Source: Desulfobacterales bacterium
GTDB taxonomy: Bacteria; Desulfobacterota; Desulfobacteria; Desulfobacterales; JAHDSC01
Length of the DNA stretch: 60,777 nucleotides
Reading direction: 5' to 3'
NCBI GenBank assembly: GCA_016931455.1
Contig: JAFGES010000005.1
Coordinates: 1-60,777, forward strand
The notes beneath the pieces are model-generated. The model made no database searches. It saw nothing but the letters and a program-made list of their open reading frames with translations, and was not told the DNA's origin. Shown here in pieces: positions 27,979 through 34,464 of the stretch. The translations under genes and the position numbers were made by a program. The first letter of the stretch is position 1. Each line of letters opens with the position of its first letter.

Positions 27979-29121
27979 TTATCTTCTCCATATTCTTTGT
28001 CTTTTTTCTTGAACATATCTGTACCATATCCAAAAAAAAGAATAGATGTAGTGTCCTATAACTTTAAGATTTCTTGGGAAAGGAGGCAAGTTTTTGAAGA
28101 TTCGTTTCGTACCATATCGCTTATTTTTGAACATAAATATTAAAAGCAAAGGATGCAACGTCCAATCAAAATTTATAAACTGTTCCAAGATATTTTTATT
28201 ATTGAAAAATATCTTCGTGAATATTTTGCTGATAGGGTCAATATCGAGAGTAGACATAAGGTTGAAATTGGAAAGCCTATATGTAATATAAGACATCCAA
28301 TAGAGGGGAATATCAAGCTGAGAATCTCTGATACGGCTTATCATTTTGCCCCAGGAAGGGTTGTGATACTTGATCAAATAAAGGAAATCAGCAAGACTTA
28401 AAAGCTCATTGAAACCGTTTAGTGATGAGTGCCAGATAAGATAAATAAGAGCATCTTCCGGATGAAGCACATCGGCCTTTGTCCCAAAAAAATCAATCTC
28501 AACAGCTCGTTGCCGAAAGTCGTCCATATTTAGATTAACAGGAATATCGGGTGCTATCAAATGCCAATGCAACTCCACATGGAAGCAATTATCTTTTACC
28601 CTCTTTTGAAACGGGAGGTGGAAGTGAGATTCCCTGTATAGATGTTCCCCCATGGATCTATTATAAAACTGATAGCCCATCTGCTTTAAGACTAGTCCGG
28701 CTTCCTTAACTTCGTTTTTTTTTAAGAGTAGGTCTATGTCCCGTAGTGGACGAACTGCCGGGTTTTTATGATAAATCGTCTCAATAAAGGCATGGCCTTT
28801 TAGGACAATACAAGAAATTCCCCTCTCATTAAACACGCATAGGATCTTTTTAAGCTCTTCACCCATCATTATATTAGCCCTCGAAGTATAAACTAAGGAC
28901 ATTTCAAGGGCTCGAATGACCGGCTTCGGCACAAAGTTAAGTAGATCTAGTTGCTTCAAATTAGAGTATACCAATGGAGCAATTCGGTGGGCATAAGTCT
29001 TTTCTTGAAAATCCTTCCAATCGATTTCATCTGATAATAGCGCTTGGATTTCCAGTTTTTCAGTATCAGGATGAATAAGATTAAGGAAAAGTTTTTCCGT
29101 AACGCTGGAGACGTTCTTCAT
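27979..29121 (-). CDS. Nucleotidyltransferase family protein (NTP_transf_5 type) of the RiPP operon
   Basis: A 380-residue protein of the uncharacterised nucleotidyltransferase family (PF14907 type). The catalytic core is seen as CIVLKGHAF (Lys108, Gly109) followed by RPLRDIDLLL with the metal-binding Asp128 and Asp130; a helical C-terminal half ends in an aromatic, basic segment. Members recur in RiPP clusters beside HPr-kinase-like proteins, where one studied lasso-type system modifies an already phosphorylated C-terminal Ser. Here it is the last gene of the operon, two bases after the permease gene. A role in tailoring the peptide is inferred; the exact reaction cannot be told. Confidence 0.8.
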   Translation of the reverse strand: MKNVSSVTEKLFLNLIHPDTEKLEIQALLSDEIDWKDFQEKTYAHRIAPLVYSNLKQLDLLNFVPKPVIRALEMSLVYTSRANIMMGEELKKILCVFNERGISCIVLKGHAFIETIYHKNPAVRPLRDIDLLLKKNEVKEAGLVLKQMGYQFYNRSMGEHLYRESHFHLPFQKRVKDNCFHVELHWHLIAPDIPVNLNMDDFRQRAVEIDFFGTKADVLHPEDALIYLIWHSSLNGFNELLSLADFLYLIKYHNPSWGKMISRIRDSQLDIPLYWMSYITYRLSNFNLMSTLDIDPISKIFTKIFFNNKNILEQFINFDWTLHPLLLIFMFKNKRYGTKRIFKNLPPFPRNLKVIGHYIYSFFWIWYRYVQEKRQRIWRR

Positions 29122-29123
29122 AG

Positions 29124-29939
29124 CTAATATTGGATTAAACTGCCTTCCCTTTTTGCTGTCTTTACAGCGTATTTAAAGGCCGCAATACTAATAGGCATGA
29201 GAATAACGATAAACACAATGAGTAACCTTATCTGGGGCCATACGGTTTCGAACGTACACCCCTTCAAAAGCAAGAGCCGCATGGCTTCTAGGGCATGCGT
29301 AATGGGCAATAATACAGCACATTTTTGCAGGAAAGGGGGCAACACGAAGATAGGGAAATAGATGCCGCCGATAATGGTTGATGCACTACCAAATATCCAA
29401 TAGATAGGGTCTCCACGTTTGAAAACCATGATAAAACTGGCGGAAAGAATGCCTATCGCACAAAAAGCCATAATAGTTAAAAGCAGGACAAAACCGGCCG
29501 GAAGATAATTGCTCATTAATTTAGCATTAAAGAAAAAGGCACCTATGAGAAGATAAAGGACTACTCTTACCGTTGCATAAAAAAATCCCCACAAAGAAGA
29601 TCCGAATACAATAAGGGGTAGAGGTGTTGGGGTTACGAGGAGGGCTTCCAAAGTGCCTTTGAGTTGGGCATCCCGAATCGTGGAGGAAAAGCTGGTTAAT
29701 CCCAAGCTGTAATAGCTTGTGAAGGCAAGCCCTATCAGAACAAAAGAAAAGAAGTCACCTCCATACCGTTCCAGCTCTTTCGAGATTACCTGACCGAATA
29801 CCTTACTTAAAAAGAAGAAGATAGCGATAGAAAAAAATATGGATCCAATTTGCATAAAAAAAGAGAGCTTGTAACTTACGGCTTCAAGGAAGTCCTTCTT
29901 GACAAAGGAAATAACTTTTCTCAAGTTTTGTATTATCAA
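29124..29939 (-). CDS. ABC-2 type permease of the RiPP operon
   Basis: A 271-residue membrane protein with six hydrophobic segments in the ABC-2 permease arrangement. The segment SFVLIGLAFTSYYSLGLTSFSSTIRDAQLKGTLEALLVTP carries the family-typical cytoplasmic loop in which EALLVTP follows a conserved Gly-Thr. Together with the ATPase encoded just upstream (four-base overlap) it should form the exporter of the mature peptide or an immunity pump. Confidence 0.88.
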   Translation of the reverse strand: MIIQNLRKVISFVKKDFLEAVSYKLSFFMQIGSIFFSIAIFFFLSKVFGQVISKELERYGGDFFSFVLIGLAFTSYYSLGLTSFSSTIRDAQLKGTLEALLVTPTPLPLIVFGSSLWGFFYATVRVVLYLLIGAFFFNAKLMSNYLPAGFVLLLTIMAFCAIGILSASFIMVFKRGDPIYWIFGSASTIIGGIYFPIFVLPPFLQKCAVLLPITHALEAMRLLLLKGCTFETVWPQIRLLIVFIVILMPISIAAFKYAVKTAKREGSLIQY

Positions 29940-30919
29940 TTTACGACCTGCTCAAATACCTCATTTAATGACAGTTCCTTAGGTGTACAAGCAAATATAC
30001 TCACTCTTTCACTAACAAGTCGGTTGAGAACGGAAGAAATAAACTCTTCGCCGCTCAATGTCACTTCCAGAGTCATAAGCTCATTTATGTATGAAATAAT
30101 ATTAGCCTCACAGACTCCATTCATCTTCAGAAGTTGCTTAAAAACATAATCGCTTTCAACCTTTAGTTTCAAGTGAAATTTTTTTTTCCCTTCCAATTTT
30201 TCCTTTATTTCACCTAATTTGCCTATTGTAACGATTTTTCCTTGAGAAAGAATAGCGAGCTTGTCACAAAGGTACTCGGCTTCTGAGAGGTCATGAGTGG
30301 CTAAAAGAATCGTTTTTTTCTGCTCACCTGACAGCTCTTGTTTTACAAACTTTTGGAGGCGTAGTCTGCTGAGAGGATCTAAACTTCTCGTGGGTTCATC
30401 CATCAGCAGTATCTGTGGATTATAGAGTAAGCTTCGGGCAATAGAAAGCCTTTGCTTAAAACCGGTTGAATAATTCATAAACGGTTTATCCACCTCTTTT
30501 TTTAGAGCAAGAAGATCTACAAGATAGTTGATCCTTTCTTTTGCTTGGTTATTTGAAAGATTGTAGAGCGCTGCAAAGAAAGAAAGGTTTTGCCTTCCGG
30601 TAAGCCGCCAATAAAAACTCCTTTCTTCACTTGTGGTATAGCCGATAAACTTTTTTATTTCTTTCGGGTGGCGATAGAGATCAAACCCATTTATTAAAGC
30701 GGTTCCGGAGTCAGGAAGGATGAGGGTGCTTAAAATCTTCGCCAAGGTGGTCTTACCCGCTCCATTGGGGCCGAGGATGCCGAAAATTTCGCCTTTTTTC
30801 ACCTCAAGTGAAATGCCTTTTAAGGCTTCTACAGATGGCTTCCGCCAAGACAGAATGTTTTTGTATCCCGTTTTTTTAAACTGTTTTTTGAGTTTCACAG
30901 CTTCAATAGCGAAAGACAT
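29936..30919 (-). CDS. ABC transporter ATP-binding protein of the RiPP operon
   Basis: A 327-residue ATPase of the drug/peptide export type. Walker A GPNGAGKTT is at residues 50-58, the signature is YSTGFKQRLSIARSL (a variant of LSGGQ), Walker B is ILLMDEPTRSLD and the switch His lies in LLATHDLSEAE. An extra 90-residue C-terminal domain follows, as in many ABC-2 exporters. The start is 92 bases after the peptidase gene and its stop overlaps the permease start. Confidence 0.92.
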   Translation of the reverse strand: MSFAIEAVKLKKQFKKTGYKNILSWRKPSVEALKGISLEVKKGEIFGILGPNGAGKTTLAKILSTLILPDSGTALINGFDLYRHPKEIKKFIGYTTSEERSFYWRLTGRQNLSFFAALYNLSNNQAKERINYLVDLLALKKEVDKPFMNYSTGFKQRLSIARSLLYNPQILLMDEPTRSLDPLSRLRLQKFVKQELSGEQKKTILLATHDLSEAEYLCDKLAILSQGKIVTIGKLGEIKEKLEGKKKFHLKLKVESDYVFKQLLKMNGVCEANIISYINELMTLEVTLSGEEFISSVLNRLVSERVSIFACTPKELSLNEVFEQVVN

Positions 30920-31011
30920 AAGGAAATATACAATCCAATCTAAGGTAAAACAATATTATATGCCATCAATCTGCTTCAAAAATCCATTTACGATTTATAC
31001 CCATGGGACAT

Positions 31012-31572
31012 TCATATTGTCAGTCTAATCAATTTACTGTTTATTTTTAATATCCAATATTGATATTTCGGCATTTTGTGTGCCAATATATAGAAAACAG
31101 ATATAATGATATTAATAAAAAAGCTCTTCTTTTTCTTTAGGTTGATAATATAGTTTGGAGTTTCAATAATCTCAACACGACCCAGAATACACTTTTTATG
31201 GATAAGGGTTGGTATGGAAAATTTGTCTCCCCCTTGAAGTAAATATTCTTTTCTTTTTTTAAGAACTCTATGTACGATAAATTTCGCCTTGGACCTGAAA
31301 ACTATTAAGTCAAATAGCCTTACTTGCTCAAAATGACAACTTTTGACAAGTATGCGGGCACCGGCAGGGATCATGGGAGACATGCTACCTGATTTTGTGT
31401 TAAGCCAAGCCTTGCCGTTTTCTCTTAAATAGTTCTCCCAAAGCCGCTGGGTTCCCTGTTTGGTTAACATGTTAACAAAATCTGTACTCAAATCTTCCTG
31501 TAAAGTAACCCCAAAAGTTGAATTATCACCCCGCAAGGCACGTCTCTTTGATATTGCCGAAATCTCCTGCAA
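31012..31572 (-). CDS. S26 signal-peptidase-like protein of the RiPP operon
   Basis: A 186-residue protein (from a TTG start; a later in-frame ATG would give about 152). The peptidase S26 box is NTKSGSMSPMIPAG with candidate nucleophile Ser63, and FIVHRVLKK supplies His101. A Ser-His arrangement is typical of the SipW/ER-type S26B subfamily, as opposed to the Ser-Lys dyad of standard bacterial LepB. QGGDKF is a degenerate box E that lacks the usual Asp. A hydrophobic segment lies at about 131-146. Gene position next to the precursor suggests that it removes the leader peptide, perhaps during export. No general lepB context is present. Confidence 0.75.
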   Translation of the reverse strand: MQEISAISKRRALRGDNSTFGVTLQEDLSTDFVNMLTKQGTQRLWENYLRENGKAWLNTKSGSMSPMIPAGARILVKSCHFEQVRLFDLIVFRSKAKFIVHRVLKKRKEYLLQGGDKFSIPTLIHKKCILGRVEIIETPNYIINLKKKKSFFINIIISVFYILAHKMPKYQYWILKINSKLIRLTI

Positions 31573-31573
31573 G

Positions 31574-31600
31574 CGCTCGGTGCTTCGGCGGTACCTAGCG
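31574..31600 (-). promoter_or_regulatory. Imperfect hairpin between precursor gene and downstream genes
   Basis: CGCT-C-GGT and ACC-T-AGCG pair with one mismatch around a loop that itself holds GC-TTCG-GC. It lies in the 82-base gap between the precursor stop and the peptidase start. Such hairpins often protect or partly terminate the message so that the precursor is made in excess over the enzymes downstream; that role is inferred. Confidence 0.35.
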
Positions 31601-31654
31601 GGGCTTAGTAGTTTACCTCACCAGCGAAATCTTTATCCTACCATAATGCTTGGA

Positions 31655-31795
31655 TTATGAGCACGGGGGACATAATCCGAAGAACGGCTGTAATTGTGGA
31701 ACTGGGCTGGTTTGATATTCCCCGTAAACACCAAGCTCAATTTCCTCTGTCCTAATCGCCGGTTTTTCATAAATCTCTCTCTTGTTTTCTTCCAT
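31655..31795 (-). CDS. Candidate RiPP precursor peptide (46 residues)
   Basis: A very short gene with an ATG at 31793-31795 and an AAAGGAGAT ribosome site eight bases upstream, lying in the otherwise empty gap between the radical SAM and peptidase genes. The N-terminal half is charged and contains KPAIRTEEIELGVYG (residues 11-25), a leader of the form KPxIxxEEIxLGxYG as seen in peptides recognised by PqqD-type domains. The C-terminal half is uncharged after residue 26, proline-rich (P31, P33, P37, P43, P44) and ends PFFGLCPPCS. Cys42 and Cys45 are its only cysteines and Ser46 is the last residue. It starts five bases after the radical SAM stop, so the two are translationally close. Similarity to a database peptide could not be tested. 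Confidence 0.85.
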   Translation of the reverse strand: MEENKREIYEKPAIRTEEIELGVYGEYQTSPVPQLQPFFGLCPPCS

Positions 31796-31800
31796 TGCTA

Positions 31801-32880
31801 TTATCTCCTTTCCTTTTTAGTTATATAGCCTTTGTGATTTGATTCCCGACAAGCAGGAGAAATCAAAAGGTTTTCATGGCAATAGGCCCTCCATCCAGCT
31901 TGTTCGCATGCGATAGGTGATGGTGCCAGCAAATTTCCGGTCTCTATATAGGCAGTACCCGGACATCTTGTACAAAATCGAGCCAATTGGCACTGAGCGC
32001 ACTCCTTCAGGTCGGATGCTTTGATGGTTCTTACGGCATGTAGGTTACTGTTTTCAGCGTGCCAGATGTCTCTGAACCTCTTTTGCTTAAGGTTTCCCAA
32101 GTTTATGGGCATGAGAATGCAAGGTTGGACATCTCCATAGGGTGAGATAGAGGCAACCGCCTTTCCTGCTTTGCAGGGCCCCACATGCTCATTCATATGT
32201 TCCATTAAACAATTCATCGGCTCATCCGGATAAAGGAAGTTAATCCTATCCTCCCATGAGATCTGATATTTCTGCGGATCATTGTTTCCATCTATTTTAG
32301 GTATGATATCAGCCCCCGTATTGGGATGGACCCCCAATTTCCGCGCTAGATTTTTAATTTCTTGATATTCCGTTATATTTTTCTTCATAAGGGTAGTCTT
32401 TATAATTACCGTTATACCTTTTTCTGCAAGTTTCTCTATAGTACTTACGGCCCTTTCAAATGATCCCAGGGTCCTTGTGATAAAGTCATGTGTTTCGGGT
32501 CGGGCTCCTAAGAGACTGATTTCCACGCCTAACGGCTTTAGTTCTATCAGCTTATCGATTTCTTTATCTGAGATCAGCGTCCCATTTGTCAGCAAAAAAA
32601 GGAAAAACCCCTTTTCCCTCGCATACCGGGCAATATCAAAAAAATCCCTTCTTACAAAAATCTCCCCGCCCGTGAAAGTAAGATATAATGTGCCCAATTC
32701 AACTAATTGGTCTAAGATGCCTTTAATTTCTTTGAAGGTAAGCTCTCTTTGTTTTGTATTCACAATGTAACAATGTCTGCAAGAGAGGTTGCACCGGTAG
32801 GTTAGCTCAAACAGGACAAATAAGGGAATACATTTCTCAACACACTTATTTTCCAAAATTTTTTTGATACTAATGGTCAT
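31801..32880 (-). CDS. Radical SAM/SPASM peptide-modifying enzyme
   Basis: A 359-residue radical SAM enzyme. The SAM cluster motif is CNLSCRHC with Cys30, Cys34 and Cys37, followed by the GGE motif FTGGEIF. The C-terminal third is a SPASM/twitch region with CKAGKAVASISPYGDVQPC and the pair CAQCQLARFCTRCPG plus a final Cys near CEQAGW, enough ligands for two auxiliary clusters. SPASM enzymes in this setting cross-link or epimerise ribosomal peptides (sactionine or ranthionine thioethers, C-C links). The PqqD gene directly upstream and the precursor directly downstream mark it as the tailoring enzyme of this operon. Confidence 0.9.
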   Translation of the reverse strand: MTISIKKILENKCVEKCIPLFVLFELTYRCNLSCRHCYIVNTKQRELTFKEIKGILDQLVELGTLYLTFTGGEIFVRRDFFDIARYAREKGFFLFLLTNGTLISDKEIDKLIELKPLGVEISLLGARPETHDFITRTLGSFERAVSTIEKLAEKGITVIIKTTLMKKNITEYQEIKNLARKLGVHPNTGADIIPKIDGNNDPQKYQISWEDRINFLYPDEPMNCLMEHMNEHVGPCKAGKAVASISPYGDVQPCILMPINLGNLKQKRFRDIWHAENSNLHAVRTIKASDLKECAQCQLARFCTRCPGTAYIETGNLLAPSPIACEQAGWRAYCHENLLISPACRESNHKGYITKKERR

Positions 32881-32885
32881 ATTTG

Positions 32886-33170
32886 CTAACTTTTTTCTGT
32901 AATGCGGAGCAGTTTCATATCGAATAATTTATTGATGAACTCCAAGCAATCAGCTTCAGCGGTTTCTTCATCCGTATCGAATTTTTTAAGAATTTTTGCG
33001 ATAATGCCCTTGATGGGTATTCTGCCGTCAGCGCACTCCCATATAAGTGTACCCACCTTGTTGATCATGTGAACCTTTTTTCCGTCTTCGGTCATTAAAA
33101 AGGTTTCACTATCAATGAGTCGAGAGACCACGCCGCTTGATCCAACTATACATTTTGATAGAATTTCCAT
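32886..33170 (-). CDS. PqqD-family peptide chaperone (RiPP recognition element)
   Basis: A 94-residue protein with the PqqD winged-helix pattern: an N-terminal beta hairpin (a strand with TFLMTEDGKKVHMINKVG), the conserved LIWECADG turn, then helices with EEIxxxI-like spacing and a final leucine-rich segment LFDMKLLRI. PqqD domains bind the leader of the precursor and hand the core to the radical SAM enzyme. It is spaced two bases from the kinase gene and five bases from the radical SAM gene. Confidence 0.88.
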   Translation of the reverse strand: MEILSKCIVGSSGVVSRLIDSETFLMTEDGKKVHMINKVGTLIWECADGRIPIKGIIAKILKKFDTDEETAEADCLEFINKLFDMKLLRITEKS

Positions 33171-33172
33171 GT

Positions 33173-34036
33173 TTACCTCTTAACATTTAGTTCAATAAAT
33201 TTCCAGATACCTTCATCCGGCACAAAAGAGAGCTCATAGCATGGCACTTCCGATACTAACTGTGCACAAAAGTCAGTCATCTTGAAGAGGTGTTCGGCAC
33301 TGTACTCAGTGTGCAAGGGTAGTGGAACAACAACCTCTCTCAATACAAAACGAACGAATTCTGCGGGTTTTAAAGGTCTTAAAAAATTACTCCGGCCGTG
33401 CCGGATGCAAAAAATTGCTTTCAGGGGCACGGATCCATTTACTTTTGTCTTGAATTCACCATTAAAGGGTGTACTGCGAACTTGATACGGATATCGCACA
33501 TTCCTTTTCCCGATAATTACCATCTCATCATTTAAGACGTTATAGTTATCAGCCAACAGACCGATAGTGGATTTTCCGCTTCCGGATGGACCTGTGAAGA
33601 CATATCCCTGGTCGCCGACATCCACGGCACAGGCGTGTAAGAGATAATTGTTGGGCTTTTCATTGGGATATCTTTCTTCAAGCAGGGTATAATAGAGGTG
33701 GTAAAAAAATTGTTCGAAAATCCTGGCATTTTTTAACAGACCATATTTTACTTCGACTTTCGCCCGTTTATTTATCAGATCCAGAGAACCACGGAGTAAT
33801 CCCGAATGGAAATCAAAATGGTTGCCGTCGACTCTCCTATCTATCATCAGTGAGCAGGGAAGCTCAATCCACTGTTGGTGCGGGACAACTGTTAAGTTAA
33901 TGAAAATGTCGGGCTCCTCTTCAGATAAAAATCCTTGGTAATATTCTTTGACGGAAGTAGCCCAATTCGCCTCCTTGAATCTTAGTTCACAGCAGAATTG
34001 GCCGATCTGTAATCTGAATTCCTTCGGATTCTGCAA
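33173..34036 (-). CDS. HPr kinase-like protein, first gene of the RiPP operon
   Basis: A 287-residue protein whose second half matches the HPr kinase/phosphorylase fold. YLLHACAVDVGDQGYVFTG leads into Walker A GPSGSGKST (149-157), and NVLNDEMVII holds the candidate catalytic Asp170. The first half is a family-specific N-terminal domain, different from HprK of the phosphotransferase system, and no PTS genes are nearby. In lasso peptide clusters the homologous ThcoK-type kinase phosphorylates the side chain of the precursor's C-terminal Ser; the precursor here also ends in Ser. The start is a TTG behind GGAGGG. It opens the operon after a 100-base leader. Confidence 0.82.
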   Translation of the reverse strand: MQNPKEFRLQIGQFCCELRFKEANWATSVKEYYQGFLSEEEPDIFINLTVVPHQQWIELPCSLMIDRRVDGNHFDFHSGLLRGSLDLINKRAKVEVKYGLLKNARIFEQFFYHLYYTLLEERYPNEKPNNYLLHACAVDVGDQGYVFTGPSGSGKSTIGLLADNYNVLNDEMVIIGKRNVRYPYQVRSTPFNGEFKTKVNGSVPLKAIFCIRHGRSNFLRPLKPAEFVRFVLREVVVPLPLHTEYSAEHLFKMTDFCAQLVSEVPCYELSFVPDEGIWKFIELNVKR

Positions 34037-34135
34037 AGCTTCCCTCCAATGTATCTGATGGACATTTCAAATCACTCAAGCTTAGGGAAATTTCTGTTTC
34101 TCAATAAAGATCTCTATCTTTTAAGTTTATTAAAT

Positions 34136-34151
34136 AGCAAGATTAATACCA
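34136..34151 (-). promoter_or_regulatory. Candidate sigma-54 promoter of the RiPP operon
   Basis: Read on the minus strand the site is TGGTATTAATCTTGCT: GG and GC are separated by exactly ten bases and TTGC plus a following T match the -12 element, while the -24 element keeps TGG but has T in place of C at two positions. It lies about 100 bases before the first gene. Sigma-54 promoters are frequent in deltaproteobacteria; no activator gene is adjacent. Confidence 0.4.
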
Positions 34152-34162
34152 CGTTAAAGCAC

Positions 34163-34188
34163 TTTAATTAAATATATATTTAATTAAA
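34163..34188. promoter_or_regulatory. Perfect 26-bp AT palindrome upstream of the RiPP operon
   Basis: TTTAATTAAATAT and its exact complement ATATTTAATTAAA join without spacer. The site lies just upstream of the sigma-54-like element and could bind a dimeric regulator or an AT-loving architectural protein. As RNA it would be a weak A/U hairpin. The remaining spacer to 34464 shows no supported gene. Confidence 0.5.
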
Positions 34189-34464
34189 TATTAGTCAGTT
34201 GCAAACTCAAAAGAAAAAACCATAGAGCAATATGAAAGAATTTACCCAAAATATATGTAAACTTTTTCATATCTTTTCAGATTCAACTCCATGGGATGAT
34301 ACATGATAAAATCCCTTTTCATATTCTATTCGTCATGTTCTGCCCATATTCTCAAAACTATAATAAAATTCAAGGAGTGACACTAATTCTCCCTTTTAAA
34401 AACAAAAAGAAGCAAATTTACATCGCTGTACCCATTTACCCGGTCATGGAGGGGCTCTGTCTGC

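Noticed and set aside
27979-34036. Lasso peptide cluster
   Set aside because: Kinase and nucleotidyltransferase recall lasso clusters, but there is no transglutaminase-like B2 or asparagine-synthetase-like C protein, and a radical SAM/SPASM enzyme is present.
33173-34036. Genuine HprK of the phosphotransferase system
   Set aside because: The N-terminal domain differs, no HPr or EI gene is nearby, and the gene opens a RiPP operon.
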